64,000 nt of DNA from Oceanobacillus sp. J11TS1 (GCF_018333215.1 NZ_BORO01000005.1:123760-187759); one strand, 5' to 3'. Numbered from the stretch's first letter, positions 1 to 8,664 are shown. Notes: generated by a model from the sequence alone, not told the origin. Made by a program: numbers and translations.

Positions 1-114
1 GCTTTGAGGGTGTGTACCTAAATAAAATGCTCCAAATCCAAGTATCGCTAGAAACAATACAAGGGAGGCGCCGCCAAAGATAAGCCAAATTTTCTCGTAT
101 TTGTGAAAGTGCAT
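1..114 (-). CDS. ba3-type cytochrome c oxidase subunit II, N-terminus (partial)
   Basis: Only the first 38 codons are in the window; the gene continues past the left edge. The ATG at 114 follows a strong AAGGAGGAG site. The visible part has a short charged N-terminus (MHFHKYEKIW) and one hydrophobic helix of about 23 residues. This is the layout of subunit II of b(o/a)3-type terminal oxidases, whose external domain carries CuA. The small 2A subunit gene lies 18 bp upstream in the same direction, the usual arrangement for these oxidases. The CuA motif is outside the window, so the call rests on the N-terminus and the neighbour. Confidence 0.68.
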   Translation of the reverse strand, partial: MHFHKYEKIWLIFGGASLVLFLAILGFGAFYLGTHPQS

Positions 115-132
115 GTTCTTTCTCCTCCTTCT

Positions 133-243
133 TTATCGCGACAAAAATAATAAAAATACTGCAAACCAGCTGATAAGAATAATTATTCCAATCATCATTA
201 CGAAAAAAAGTGTCCCTTTTAAATTTGGTTCCGATTTCTTCAT
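133..243 (-). CDS. cytochrome c oxidase subunit 2A (small single-helix subunit)
   Basis: A 36-residue protein. It has a polar N-terminus (MKKSEPNLKGTLFF) followed by one transmembrane helix (about residues 11-34) containing the ISWFAVF stretch. Length and pattern match subunit IIa of ba3-type oxidases, where this helix replaces the missing second helix of subunit II. It sits directly before the subunit II gene and is probably translated from the same mRNA. The start ATG at 243 is preceded by an AAGGGGTGATTGAC site. Confidence 0.72.
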   Translation of the reverse strand: MKKSEPNLKGTLFFVMMIGIIILISWFAVFLLFLSR

Positions 244-519
244 GTCAATCACCCCTTTTGTAACTTCTTACCTATAGCTTTATCATATCGAAAAAAAGGC
301 GTGTACGACGCTCCACACCGAACCTTTCACATTTTGTTCATTTATTCACAAGTAGATTGATATGCTGGTTTTACAAACTTTCTGGTTAGAAAAGTTTGTG
401 ACGTTTTTTTGTACAAATGAATGAAATTAATGCTTGATTGGAATAAATTGGGGTCTTTGTGTCATATATAAAGCAGGGAGGAGGACAAGGTGCCGGAGGA
501 GAATAATTTTGCATAAAAT
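244..519. other. intergenic region upstream of the oxidase genes, no gene seen
   Basis: No ORF with a ribosome binding site is visible on either strand. The segment should hold the leftward promoter for the oxidase genes, but I could not pick a convincing -35/-10 pair. Confidence 0.4.
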
Positions 520-554
520 AAAAAAGCAGAACCCCAATCAGGATTCTGCTTTTA
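520..554 (-). terminator. Rho-independent terminator of the cold-shock gene
   Basis: On the minus strand a stem AAAAGCAGAA(T)CC pairs with GG(G)GTTCTGCTTTT around a short loop, and a run of T follows. It lies just past the stop codon at 569. Confidence 0.85.
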
Positions 555-568
555 ATCTATGATGATAT

Positions 569-769
569 TTATTTTTTTACAACATTTGCAGCTTGTGGAC
601 CACGTTCACCTTCAACTACTTCAAAGGATACTTCTTGACCTTCTTCTAACGTTTTAAATCCTTCTTCTTGAATAGCAGAATAATGTACGAAAATATCATT
701 CCCTTCTTCTAATTGAATGAATCCGTAACCTTTTTCTGCATTAAACCATTTTACTACTCCGTTTTCCAT
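569..769 (-). CDS. cspA: cold-shock protein, CspA/CspB family
   Basis: A 66-residue single OB-fold cold-shock domain that binds single-stranded nucleic acid and acts as an RNA chaperone. The RNP1-type motif KGYGFIQ and RNP2-type motif DIFVHYSAI are both present, and length is typical of Bacillus CspB/C/D. The reading frame is open for nine more codons upstream, but the ATG at 769 follows TAGGAGGAAAAATGAC and matches the family N-terminus ([10 protein letters not shown]). It is transcribed alone, with its own terminator and a promoter about 170 bp upstream. The resulting leader is about 165 nt long, as is common for cold-shock mRNAs. Confidence 0.93.
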   Translation of the reverse strand: MENGVVKWFNAEKGYGFIQLEEGNDIFVHYSAIQEEGFKTLEEGQEVSFEVVEGERGPQAANVVKK

Positions 770-834
770 GTCATTTTTCCTCCTAAATACTTCCACGTAA
801 AACGCGTGTTAATACAAAGCAGAATAACGAAAAA

Positions 835-900
835 TGAAAAAAGGCAGCTTCCGATAGAAGAACGGATCACCATCCACTTCTTTCTACCGAAGCTACCTTT
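835..900 (-). promoter_or_regulatory. terminator-like hairpin inside the csp leader
   Basis: On the minus strand AAAGG-AGCTTC pairs with GAAGCT-CCTTT, the stem continues with GGTAGAA/TTCTATC, and a small GGAT/ATCC hairpin caps it. A run of six T follows. It starts about 35 nt after the predicted transcription start and ends about 65 nt before the csp start codon. It could be an attenuator, a cold-sensing leader fold, or the terminator of an unseen short transcript. Confidence 0.6.
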
Positions 901-941
901 ACATTCCAATGATTCCGTTAACATCTTCTTTGCTTGTACCC

Positions 942-970
942 ATATTAGCTTAAATTTTTTTCATAGTCAA
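942..970 (-). promoter_or_regulatory. sigma-A promoter for the csp transcript
   Basis: On the minus strand: TTGACT (965-970), a 17-nt spacer, and TAATAT (942-947). The predicted start is near 935. Confidence 0.7.
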
Positions 971-1085
971 GAAATCCTTACCATTTTTATAAAATTATCA
1001 AAAGGTTAAGAATTTAGAGGTTTGCAGTCCTATCTAATCGATTTTGTTTTTTTCATGTATGGGAAACCTATCTTAAGCAACTTTC

Positions 1086-1094
1086 TGTTATAAT
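1086..1094 (+). promoter_or_regulatory. extended -10 promoter candidate for thyA-dfrA
   Basis: TG at 1086-1087, one base, then TATAAT at 1089-1094. I see no good -35, which fits an extended -10 element. The predicted start near 1101 gives thyA a leader of about 195 nt. Confidence 0.5.
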
Positions 1095-1143
1095 AAAGAT
1101 TGTTTAAAGTCTTATAAATGTTGATTTTTAATAGGTGTATACA

Positions 1144-1227
1144 GTGAAGTAAAGATAGCTCAGGCAGCAATTGCTTCACCGGGGTTCGGTGGGATGAGAT
1201 GTCACTATCCATTGCATCTACCTCACC
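1144..1227 (+). promoter_or_regulatory. structured leader upstream of thyA
   Basis: Nested pairings are visible in the untranslated leader: GTGAAG (1144) with CTTCAC (1174), GGTG (1188) with CACC (1224), and AGATG (1197) with CATCT (1215). No ORF explains this stretch. It does not match a riboswitch class I can name with confidence. Confidence 0.4.
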
Positions 1228-1296
1228 AGCCATTAATAGGATGAAGAATATTTTTAGTAATAAATAAGGATATATATTGAATTAGGAGGATTCTCG

Positions 1297-2250
1297 ATGC
1301 AAGGAGAACAAGGTTATTTAGAGTTATGCCGTAAAATATTAGATGAGGGACAAAATCGGGATGACCGGACGAAAACGGGCACCTATTCCATTTTTGGTCA
1401 TCAAATTCGTTTTGATTTACAAAAGGGATTTCCTTTATTAACGACGAAAAAAGTTCCGTTCCGATTAATCGCTACAGAGCTATTATGGTTTATGAAAGGA
1501 GATACGAATATACGCTATTTACTGGAGAATAATAACAACATTTGGAATGAGTGGGCATTTGAAAGATGGATTAAAAGTCCAGAATACACAGGGCCAGATA
1601 TGAAGAACTTCGGTATACGCAGCCAAAACGAAGCTGCTTTTAAAAAAGAATATGAGCAGCAAATGCAACTATTTAAAGAAAAGATATTAAATGATGCCCG
1701 ATTTGCTGAAAAATATGGGGATTTGGGATCCGTATACGGAAAACAGTGGAGAAAATGGGAAACCTCAAAAGGGGAAACGATTGATCAGTTAAAAGAAACC
1801 ATTGGGTCCATCAAAACCAATCCGAATTCGAGACGCCATATTGTATCTGCGTGGAATCCAGAAGATATCCCATCCATGGCGTTACCACCTTGTCACACCC
1901 TTTTTCAGTTTTATGTAGCGGATGGAAAACTATCTTGTCAGCTATATCAGCGAAGTGCCGATGTGTTTATTGGTGTGCCTTTTAACATTGCCAGCTATGC
2001 GCTATTAACACATTTAATTGCGCACGAATGTGATTTAGAGGTAGGGGAATTTATTCATACCTTCGGCGATGCACATATCTATTCCAATCATGTAGAACAA
2101 GTAAATTTGCAATTGGAAAGGGAAGTTCGTGCATTTCCTAAATTAAAAATAAATGCTAAAAACAAGTCTATTTTCGATATTGATATATCTGATTTAGAAA
2201 TTACAGATTACCATCCACATCCAGCGATTAAAGCTCCCATCGCTGTTTAA
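1297..2250 (+). CDS. thyA: thymidylate synthase (ThyA type)
   Basis: Converts dUMP and 5,10-methylenetetrahydrofolate to dTMP and dihydrofolate in the cytoplasm. The protein has 317 residues. The catalytic loop [12 protein letters not shown] contains the nucleophile Cys199, and the folate/dUMP-binding [18 protein letters not shown] region follows. At 317 residues it is the long Lactobacillus casei-type form, with an insertion around residues 90-140 compared with the 264-residue E. coli enzyme. The ATG is preceded by TAGGAGGA. dfrA starts 36 bp downstream and recycles the dihydrofolate made here, so the two genes form a functional operon. Confidence 0.97.
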   Translation: MQGEQGYLELCRKILDEGQNRDDRTKTGTYSIFGHQIRFDLQKGFPLLTTKKVPFRLIATELLWFMKGDTNIRYLLENNNNIWNEWAFERWIKSPEYTGPDMKNFGIRSQNEAAFKKEYEQQMQLFKEKILNDARFAEKYGDLGSVYGKQWRKWETSKGETIDQLKETIGSIKTNPNSRRHIVSAWNPEDIPSMALPPCHTLFQFYVADGKLSCQLYQRSADVFIGVPFNIASYALLTHLIAHECDLEVGEFIHTFGDAHIYSNHVEQVNLQLEREVRAFPKLKINAKNKSIFDIDISDLEITDYHPHPAIKAPIAV

Positions 2251-2286
2251 TGGGGATACACAACATCACAGAATGGAGGTTAATAG

Positions 2287-2787
2287 ATGATTTCGTTCCT
2301 ATTTGCTGCAAGCAGAAATAATGTGATTGGTTATCAAAACAAGATGCCTTGGCACCTGCCGGAGGATTTGAAATTTTTTAAAGAGAAGACAACAGGAAAT
2401 ACAATTATTATGGGAAGAAAAACATTGGAATCTATGAATGGTGCTCTGCCAAATCGACGTAATGTCGTATTAACAAGGAATAAAGATTTATCCTTTAAAA
2501 ATATAGAACTTATCCATGATATATCTACGGTCGAACGTTGGAATGAAGAAAATCCGGGGATAGAGTATTTTATTATTGGCGGCGAAGAAGTTTTTAAACA
2601 AGCTTTGGCTATTGCTGACAGAATGTATATCACAAAAATTGATGAAGATTTTCCTGGAGACACCTTTGCTCCGACATTTGATCAAATGGAGTGGGAGCTT
2701 ACCAAAAAAGAAAAAGGATTAAAAAACGAAAAAAATCCATACGACTATTATTTCTTGCAATATGACCGTAAAAATAAACTTGTCTAA
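2287..2787 (+). CDS. dfrA: dihydrofolate reductase
   Basis: Reduces dihydrofolate to tetrahydrofolate with NADPH, and is the target of trimethoprim. The 166-residue protein shows the family pattern: N-terminal ISFLFAASRNNVIGYQNKMPWHLPEDL with the acidic active-site residue, GRKTLESM for NADPH binding, and IIGGEEVFKQAL near the C-terminus. The start follows AATGGAGGTTAATAG. It is co-transcribed with thyA 36 bp upstream. Confidence 0.97.
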   Translation: MISFLFAASRNNVIGYQNKMPWHLPEDLKFFKEKTTGNTIIMGRKTLESMNGALPNRRNVVLTRNKDLSFKNIELIHDISTVERWNEENPGIEYFIIGGEEVFKQALAIADRMYITKIDEDFPGDTFAPTFDQMEWELTKKEKGLKNEKNPYDYYFLQYDRKNKLV

Positions 2788-2908
2788 TCTTTTCGATACA
2801 TGCTATGATATGTTAAGAAAGAAAATGCTCTCATAATAGGTGCTCAAAAAGAACAATAAGAAACACCATGATTTTTAATCATCCTTTATGCAAAGAAGGT
2901 GTCAATTG

Positions 2909-3109
2909 ATGTTAACGAACATTGGCGTTCCAGGTCTTGTATTATTCGTGATACTAGCTCTTATTATCTTTGGACCGAATAAGCTGCCGCAAATAGGAAA
3001 AGCTGCTGGGGAATCGCTAAAGGAGTTTAAAAATTCCACACGTGATTTAACGCAAGATGTTACAGCGGAGACAAGTGAAGTTAAATCAATGATGAAAGAA
3101 GAAAAATAA
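2909..3109 (+). CDS. tatA: twin-arginine translocase subunit TatA/E, first copy
   Basis: A pore-forming TatA-type subunit of 66 residues. It has an N-terminal transmembrane helix (about residues 5-20), the [12 protein letters not shown] hinge and an amphipathic helix, then a charged tail. The frame is open seven codons earlier, but the ATG at 2909 has the AAGAAGGTG site and gives the usual short N-terminus. A second tatA and tatC follow on the same strand, making a complete minimal Tat system for export of folded proteins. Confidence 0.93.
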   Translation: MLTNIGVPGLVLFVILALIIFGPNKLPQIGKAAGESLKEFKNSTRDLTQDVTAETSEVKSMMKEEK

Positions 3110-3137
3110 GTTAAATTCATGTATGGAGTGATGAATG

Positions 3138-3314
3138 ATGAATATATTTTCAAATATCGGATTTCCCGGGGTAATTTTAATAGTCATTGTTGCTTTAATT
3201 GTCTTTGGCCCAAACAAGCTTCCTGAAATCGGAAAAGCACTTGGAACGACATTAAAAGAATTTAAAAATGCAAGCAGAGATATTATGAATGACAATCCTA
3301 AAAAGAAACAGTAA
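3138..3314 (+). CDS. tatA: twin-arginine translocase subunit TatA/E, second copy
   Basis: A 58-residue paralogue of the upstream tatA. It has one transmembrane helix (residues 9-23) and the [14 protein letters not shown] hinge. The two proteins share most of residues 9-45. The ATG at 3138 is spaced correctly from GGAGTG; an adjacent ATG at 3135 is possible. The charged tail is shorter than in the first copy. Bacillus species often carry several TatA proteins paired with different TatC partners; here both lie in front of one tatC. Confidence 0.92.
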   Translation: MNIFSNIGFPGVILIVIVALIVFGPNKLPEIGKALGTTLKEFKNASRDIMNDNPKKKQ

Positions 3315-3385
3315 TGAATTGTAGAGGTGTAGGGATTATTCCTTGCATCTCTTTTGTGTCATTAGCTTAAGGGGTGGATGGAATT

Positions 3386-4141
3386 ATGTCAGAATCAGAA
3401 GAATATATAAATGGGGAAAAGGAAATGAATTTCGGTGGGCATTTAACAGAGCTCCGAAATCGTTTAATTGTTACAGCGATTGTTTTTGTGCTATTTTTTA
3501 TTGTCGGTTTTCTAAATGTGAAAAGCATTTATTCCTTTTTTGTCGATGATATCGATATGCAACTCACCGTAATAAGCCCTGCTGAAATTATTTGGATTTA
3601 CTTCTCTATTGCTGGATTAATTGCTTTTGCAGGAAGCATACCAGTTATCGTTTATCAGCTTTGGGCATTTGTCAGTCCAGCTTTAACACCAAAAGAAAAA
3701 CGTGTATCACTAGCCTACATACCCGGTTCATTAATTTTATTTGTATTAGGTCTTGTATTTGGCTACATGGTATTTGTTAACTTAATATTTCCTTTTCTAT
3801 TATCTTTGAACGATGATATGTTCAATGTTATGTTTACCGTTGAACGGTATTTTGGATTTTTATTAAGGGTAACGTTGCCGTTCGCCTTTTTGTTTGAGCT
3901 TCCAATCTTTACAATGTTTCTGACAAGTCTGGGAGTTTTAACACCAGCATTTATGGTGAAAAATCGTAAGTATGCTTACTTTATTTTAATCGTTATAGGC
4001 GTTTTAATTACACCGCCTGATTTTATTTTGCAGATTGTTGTAGCAATACCATTAATCATTATTTATGAAATAAGCATTCAATTATGTAAGGCGGTGTACA
4101 GAAAAAAACAAGCACAGCACGAAGCCTTTATGAATGAGTAA
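3386..4141 (+). CDS. tatC: twin-arginine translocase subunit TatC
   Basis: The substrate-recognising Tat component, 251 residues with six predicted transmembrane helices. The family N-terminal motif GGHLTELRNRLI is visible, as are the cytoplasmic loop SPALTPKEKR and the FELPIFTMFL segment. The frame is open from a GTG at 3374, but the ATG at 3386 is better spaced from AAGGGGTGG. It closes the tatA-tatA-tatC cluster. yozE begins 12 bp later and is probably on the same mRNA. Confidence 0.95.
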   Translation: MSESEEYINGEKEMNFGGHLTELRNRLIVTAIVFVLFFIVGFLNVKSIYSFFVDDIDMQLTVISPAEIIWIYFSIAGLIAFAGSIPVIVYQLWAFVSPALTPKEKRVSLAYIPGSLILFVLGLVFGYMVFVNLIFPFLLSLNDDMFNVMFTVERYFGFLLRVTLPFAFLFELPIFTMFLTSLGVLTPAFMVKNRKYAYFILIVIGVLITPPDFILQIVVAIPLIIIYEISIQLCKAVYRKKQAQHEAFMNE

Positions 4142-4153
4142 AGGAGGGAAATA

Positions 4154-4378
4154 ATGCGCTTATCATTTTATCAATTCTTACTAACACATCGGGGAAAATT
4201 AGAGAAGGACGATTATTCCGAATTAGCCGATTGGGCATTCTATGATCATCATTTCCCGCAATATGCAACAAGCTATGATGAAATTAGTGATTACTTAGAA
4301 TGGAATAGTCCTTTTGCAACTGCATTAAAAGCTTTTGATGAGCTTTGGTCAGAATATGAGTGGAGATATAGCAGCTGA
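4154..4378 (+). CDS. yozE: YozE family protein (UPF0346)
   Basis: A 74-residue acidic cytoplasmic protein with the YozE signature: FYQFLLTHRG at the N-terminus, FYDHHFPQ in the middle and DYLEW followed by a C-terminal helix. Family members fold as a SAM-like helical bundle; I know of no established function. The start is preceded by AAGGAGGG. It lies 12 bp after tatC and ends in its own terminator, whose stem contains the stop codon. Confidence 0.9.
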   Translation: MRLSFYQFLLTHRGKLEKDDYSELADWAFYDHHFPQYATSYDEISDYLEWNSPFATALKAFDELWSEYEWRYSS

Positions 4379-4395
4379 AATAGGCTGCTTTTTTT
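4371..4395 (+). terminator. terminator of the tat-yozE operon
   Basis: GCAGC / GCTGC stem with an 8-nt loop that contains the yozE stop codon, followed by seven T. Confidence 0.85.
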
Positions 4396-4658
4396 GTGTG
4401 ATCAAGGACGTAAAGGAATTTTGACTTGGAATTGAAAACATCGCTTCCTAGATCCAAAAATTAAACAAACGTTTGATTATGCTATTTAGACGAACATCGA
4501 AGCATTTCGACAAATGATTGTTTTCCTGCCGACTATTTGTTGATTCCTGCGGTTTCCCGGGAAATGATTCTGGAATATTTCCCAAGGAGAAGTGTCTACA
4601 CAGTTATATGGCTTTCGCATATTCTAAAAGTAATATAGATGAATAGGGGTAGATAGTA
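4396..4658. other. intergenic region upstream of yqfQ, no gene seen
   Basis: No supported ORF. It contains a short perfect palindrome ATTTCCCGGGAAAT-like element near 4553-4565 and should hold the yqfQ promoter, which I could not assign. Confidence 0.35.
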
Positions 4659-5162
4659 ATGGTTTTTCCACCGAGAAATCAGATGCCTCGTACTCCGCAG
4701 CCCCCTTTTCGTAATGAGCACTTTGATTATAGGGGGCTTCCACGAGAGATGAGAAATATAAACGGAGTTGGAAGAGGTCAATCAAAAAGCGGATCAAGAG
4801 GTTTATCAAGTTTATTACCAGGAAGTTCTGGTCAAGGGTTAGCGCAATCAGGTGGGCTTTCTAAACTCTCTAAAACACTTGGAGGGGTTCAGCAGGTGCT
4901 TGGTGTTGTACAGTCAACAGCGCCATTAATTCAGGAGTACGGTCCAATGGTCAAAAATATTCCTACAATGTATCGGATGATGAAAGCTTTTAAAACATTT
5001 AGTAAAGAAGATAGTGAAGAACCAGCGGAGGATATATCTCAAAAAGAAAGTCCAACAAATCCAAAAGAAGAAATGAAAAATTACCAGGAAGATCTGGATA
5101 CGAAAGAGATACCTAAGCGGGTAAAAGAAAAAGGTCTTTCCAAACCCAAATTATATATTTAG
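4659..5162 (+). CDS. yqfQ: YqfQ/VrrA-like protein
   Basis: A 167-residue low-complexity protein. It has a proline/arginine-rich N-terminus (residues 1-30), a glycine/serine/leucine-rich middle (35-90), a conserved helical core containing YGPMVKNIPTMYRMMKAF (about 100-118), and a charged tail ending KPKLYI. This arrangement matches the YqfQ family of sporulating Bacilli, related to B. anthracis VrrA with its variable repeats. The biochemical role is unknown; a spore-surface role is only a guess. It is monocistronic, with a strong terminator directly after the stop. Confidence 0.7.
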   Translation: MVFPPRNQMPRTPQPPFRNEHFDYRGLPREMRNINGVGRGQSKSGSRGLSSLLPGSSGQGLAQSGGLSKLSKTLGGVQQVLGVVQSTAPLIQEYGPMVKNIPTMYRMMKAFKTFSKEDSEEPAEDISQKESPTNPKEEMKNYQEDLDTKEIPKRVKEKGLSKPKLYI

Positions 5163-5219
5163 AATCAAGTAGGGGGCTGTCTCTGTTATGATAAAAGCCT
5201 TCTACTTGATTTTTTTTTG
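5163..5219 (+). terminator. terminator of yqfQ
   Basis: AATCAAGTAG pairs perfectly with CTACTTGATT, an inner GGCT/AGCC stem extends it, and a run of nine T follows. Confidence 0.9.
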
Positions 5220-5277
5220 TAAAAAAGGAAGAATAGGAAGAGAGATTTCAATAGGAATGCCGATAGGAGGAAATAGC

Positions 5278-6237
5278 ATGTCACTACAGAAAGAGCTTGC
5301 CACTTTTGCAGGAGGATGTTTTTGGTGTATGGTAGAGCCGTTTGACGAGCGTCCAGGAGTACTCCGCATTCGTTCTGGATATACAGGAGGACATGTAGAG
5401 AATCCAACCTATGAGCAGGTTTGCTCAGATACAACTGGTCATGTAGAAGCGGTACAAATAGAATTCGACCCAAGTATCATGCCTTACAAAGAACTCGTTG
5501 AAACATTTTGGCAGCAGATTGACCCAACAGATGCGGGCGGACAATTTAACGATCGTGGCGAATCCTATCAGACAGCGATTTTTTATCACAATGAAAAACA
5601 GAAAGAAATAGCTGAACACTCAAAGGAAATGCTGCAGCAAAGCGGAAAGTTTAAAAAGGATATCGTTACACCTATTCTTCCGGCTAAACCTTTCTATGTG
5701 GCAGAAGAAGAACATCAAGATTATTATAAAAAACGTTCTTTCCATTATCGAATGTATAAAAAAGGTTCCGGCCGAGAGGGATTCATCAAGGAAAATTGGC
5801 AGAATAAGCCTTCTGAAAAAGAATTAAGAGAAAAATTGACACCGATTCAATATCACGTAACACAAGAAAATGGTACAGAGCGTCCATTTGATAATGAATA
5901 TTGGAATAATAAAGAAGAAGGTATTTATGTCGATATTATTTCTGGTAAAGTCTTATTTTCGTCAAAGGATCAGTACGACGCTGGTTGTGGGTGGCCGAGC
6001 TTTACAAAACCGTTGGATCCATATCAAATCACGGATGTTATAGATTCGTCTCATGGTATGATACGCACAGAAGTTCGCAGTAAAGCGTCTGATTCACATC
6101 TAGGTCATGTGTTTGAAGATGGTCCTAAAGAGCATGGAGGATTGCGTTACTGTATGAATTCAGCTGCAATGCGATTTATTCCAAAAGAAAAAATGGAAGA
6201 AGAAGGCTATGCGAATTATTTATATCTATTCAAATAG
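5278..6237 (+). CDS. msrAB: bifunctional peptide-methionine sulfoxide reductase MsrA/MsrB
   Basis: Repairs oxidised methionine. The 319-residue protein is a fusion. The MsrA domain (about 1-165) has the GGCFWC motif with catalytic Cys14 and reduces the S-sulfoxide. The MsrB domain (about 175-319) has GCGWPSF and [11 protein letters not shown] with catalytic Cys292 and reduces the R-sulfoxide. The frame is open upstream to 5188, but that stretch overlaps the yqfQ terminator; the ATG at 5278 follows GATAGGAGGAAATAGC. Many Bacillus species keep msrA and msrB as separate adjacent genes, so the fusion is a useful lineage marker. Confidence 0.95.
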   Translation: MSLQKELATFAGGCFWCMVEPFDERPGVLRIRSGYTGGHVENPTYEQVCSDTTGHVEAVQIEFDPSIMPYKELVETFWQQIDPTDAGGQFNDRGESYQTAIFYHNEKQKEIAEHSKEMLQQSGKFKKDIVTPILPAKPFYVAEEEHQDYYKKRSFHYRMYKKGSGREGFIKENWQNKPSEKELREKLTPIQYHVTQENGTERPFDNEYWNNKEEGIYVDIISGKVLFSSKDQYDAGCGWPSFTKPLDPYQITDVIDSSHGMIRTEVRSKASDSHLGHVFEDGPKEHGGLRYCMNSAAMRFIPKEKMEEEGYANYLYLFK

Positions 6238-6278
6238 GTTATAATAATATTATGTAAACAAGAAGAGAGGAAAAGAAG

Positions 6279-6482
6279 ATGATTCATAAGAATTGGGAAA
6301 ATCGAGAAACAATAAAGCAAATCAAATGTGTACATGCAAATGCAAAAAAATTTATTGTTGATCGTAAACTTACGCCAGGTAAAGTTTATGATGTAAAAAA
6401 TGAAACAGAAGAATTTTATTTTATTATTGATAATAGCGATCGGATTGCTGGATTCAGAAAAGATTATTTTGAGGAATGTTAA
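6279..6482 (+). CDS. small conserved protein, DUF6501-like
   Basis: A 67-residue hydrophilic protein (starts MIHKNWENRETIKQIKCV). The order of features (W near the start, VHANAKKF, LTPGKVYDVKNET, FIIDNSDRIAGF) reads as a small beta-rich domain. I believe it matches the short Bacillaceae family DUF6501, but this is from memory. It has a good AAGAGAGGAAAAGAAG site, follows msrAB by 41 bp, and has no signal peptide or membrane segment. Function unknown. Confidence 0.6.
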   Translation: MIHKNWENRETIKQIKCVHANAKKFIVDRKLTPGKVYDVKNETEEFYFIIDNSDRIAGFRKDYFEEC

Positions 6483-6662
6483 ACAACAATTAAACCTTCT
6501 ATAAGAGGGTAAAGGAGATGAGGCTTTATAAATGATTTAGACGGCCTTATTTCCTCTATACATAACACTTTATTTCACTAAGAATGAAGTTTCCTTTTAT
6601 TTTAAAATGGGTTATAATAATTTAATACGTGAAAAATATTGGTAAAGAGGAGGGGAATCTCG

Positions 6663-6902
6663 TTGGCTTTTGTTATTACTTCACCATGTAAAACAGAAAA
6701 AGCAGGAGAGTGCGTCGAAGTTTGTCCTGTTGATTGTATAGAAGAAGGCGAGGATATGTTCTATATTGATCCAGATATTTGCATCGATTGCGGTGCATGC
6801 GAGGCGGTTTGTCCAGTAGAAGCAATCTATATGGAAGATGAAGTGCCTGATAAGGAAAATGAATATATCTCATTGAACCGCTTATTTTTTGAAAATCGTT
6901 AA
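6663..6902 (+). CDS. ferredoxin, [3Fe-4S][4Fe-4S] type
   Basis: A 79-residue electron carrier. The cysteine pattern is C9-x7-C17-x3-C21-P for the first half and CIDCGACEAVCP for the second. Cys at 9, 17 and 21 without a CxxCxxC in the first half matches the seven-iron ferredoxins, such as that of Bacillus schlegelii, rather than 2[4Fe-4S] clostridial types. Start is TTG at 6663 after GAGGAGGGGAATC; it gives MAFVITSPC, the family N-terminus, and the longer frame from 6639 is rejected. Monocistronic, with a terminator. Confidence 0.9.
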   Translation: MAFVITSPCKTEKAGECVEVCPVDCIEEGEDMFYIDPDICIDCGACEAVCPVEAIYMEDEVPDKENEYISLNRLFFENR

Positions 6903-6912
6903 ACAAATATTC

Positions 6913-6947
6913 AAAGACTGCTTATTCAACGTAGGCAGTCTTTTTTT
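6913..6947 (+). terminator. terminator of the ferredoxin gene
   Basis: AAAGACTGC / GGCAGTCTTT stem with a 10-nt loop and a following T run. Confidence 0.88.
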
Positions 6948-7084
6948 GAGGTTAAAAGACGCGTATGAATCCATGTATTTAAATGTATACGCTCTGTATT
7001 TTCAGTAATTACACCATCTAGTGACTAACTCTATGAAAAAAGGGGATACTAAGTTAAAAAGGAAATAGTGAGGTGCACATTAAT

Positions 7085-8602
7085 ATGAGTTTCACATCAA
7101 TTTGGCAGGCAGATACAACATTTTCGACATTCCCCAAACTCCAAGAGTCAAAAAAAACAGAGGTATGCATTGTCGGAGCAGGGCTAACTGGAATAACGAC
7201 TGCATATTTACTTTCTAAAAAAGGTATAAAAGTCATATTATTAGAATCGGATCGGATACTCAGCGGTGTAACGGGACATACCACAGCAAAAATAACGGCG
7301 CAGCATGGAATTATTTATGCAGAACTAATCGAAACCCTGGGGGAAGAAAAAGCAAAACAGTATTATCAGGCGATGCAAGAAACAAAGCAGTTTATTCAGC
7401 ATGAAATAAAGAAGAATAATATTTCTTGCAATTATGAGGAACAGGATGCATTCGTTTATACAAATGACGATGCTTATATGAGCCAACTAGAGAAAGAGAG
7501 GCAGGCATATAAGACCTTAGGCATTGCTGGGGAACTTATCGAGCAAATGCCATTACAAATTCCATTCAAACAGGCATTAAAAATGCCAAATCAAGCACAA
7601 TTCCACCCATTAAAGTATTTACAATTTATGCTGCAGGAAGCTGTCAAAAATGGAATAGAGATTTATGAAGAAACAGTAGCGATGGGAATAGAATATAATA
7701 GGCGTCCCACAGTACTTACAAAAGATGAGCACCGGGTGACATGCGATTATCTAGTTGCAGCTACACATTTCCCATTTATTGATCATCAGGGTCTTTATTT
7801 TGCCAAAATGTCTGCAGAACGGTCTTATGTTGTTGCAGGAAAAACAAATTTCGAATACCCAGGCGGCATGTATATTAACGCTGAAAATCCATCTCGTTCG
7901 ATTCGAGCAGCTAGCCTAAATAATGAAGATACCTATCTGCTTATTGGCGGCGAGAACCATCGATCAGGTGAGGAAAAGGACGAAGCGTTATGCTATCAGA
8001 ATTTAAGAGGATTTGCTAAAGAACAATTTCAGATAGATGACATTTCTTATCAGTGGTCTGCCCAAGATTATATTACATTAGATAAAATGCCGTATATCGG
8101 TCCAATCACGGGTGGAGATCCTTCTATTTTAATTGCCACAGGTTATCGAAAGTGGGGAATGACAAACGGGACATTGGCTGCAAGAATAATAACAGATACT
8201 ATACTGAAAGCGGATAAAAATCCTTATAAAGAATTATTTTCTCCTTCACGTTTTTCATCTAAACCGATGCTAAAGAACTTTATTAGCTACAATGCACGTG
8301 TTGCCAAAGAGTTACTCAAAGGAAAGTTTGATTTCCCTGAAGCGAAGGATATTGACAAATTAGAAATAGACGAGGGGACAATCACTACCTTCAAAGGGGC
8401 TCGTGTGGGTGTTTATAAAGATAAGGAGGAGCAATTGCATGCCCTTGATACAACATGTACTCATCTCGGCTGCGAGGTGCATTGGAATAGCGGTGATAAA
8501 ACCTGGGATTGTCCTTGCCATGGCTCCCGTTTCCATTACGACGGTGAAGTAATGGCAGGCCCGGCAAAAAAATCTTTAAGAAAAATATCGTTAGACGATT
8601 AA
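7085..8602 (+). CDS. yhfW: FAD-dependent oxidoreductase with C-terminal Rieske domain (YhfW-like)
   Basis: A 505-residue two-domain protein. The N-terminal DAO-type FAD domain begins with the dinucleotide-binding VCIVGAGLTGITTAYLL (about residues 25-41) and ends near GYRKWGMTNGT. The C-terminal 90 residues form a Rieske [2Fe-2S] domain with CTHLGC and CPCHGSRF, each giving one Cys and one His ligand. Family and architecture match B. subtilis YhfW; the substrate is not known. The frame opens with GTG at 7073, but ATG at 7085 is better spaced from GTGAGGTG. No obvious operon partner. Confidence 0.88.
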   Translation: MSFTSIWQADTTFSTFPKLQESKKTEVCIVGAGLTGITTAYLLSKKGIKVILLESDRILSGVTGHTTAKITAQHGIIYAELIETLGEEKAKQYYQAMQETKQFIQHEIKKNNISCNYEEQDAFVYTNDDAYMSQLEKERQAYKTLGIAGELIEQMPLQIPFKQALKMPNQAQFHPLKYLQFMLQEAVKNGIEIYEETVAMGIEYNRRPTVLTKDEHRVTCDYLVAATHFPFIDHQGLYFAKMSAERSYVVAGKTNFEYPGGMYINAENPSRSIRAASLNNEDTYLLIGGENHRSGEEKDEALCYQNLRGFAKEQFQIDDISYQWSAQDYITLDKMPYIGPITGGDPSILIATGYRKWGMTNGTLAARIITDTILKADKNPYKELFSPSRFSSKPMLKNFISYNARVAKELLKGKFDFPEAKDIDKLEIDEGTITTFKGARVGVYKDKEEQLHALDTTCTHLGCEVHWNSGDKTWDCPCHGSRFHYDGEVMAGPAKKSLRKISLDD

Positions 8603-8614
8603 TAATTAATTAAG

Positions 8615-8664
8615 ACAAAAGGGACACTGCTTTCTTATCTTCTAAGGACAAGTGTTCCTTTTGT
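8615..8664 (+). terminator. terminator-like hairpin after yhfW
   Basis: ACAAAAGGGACACT pairs with AGTGTTCCTTTTGT with one mismatch. The T tract is short. Confidence 0.65.

Noticed and set aside
713-1009. 98-codon plus-strand ORF
   Set aside because: It is antisense to csp and its leader, has no ribosome binding site, and its translation is low in protein-like structure.
1030-1233. 67-codon minus-strand ORF upstream of thyA
   Set aside because: It overlaps the thyA promoter and leader stems and has no good ribosome binding site.
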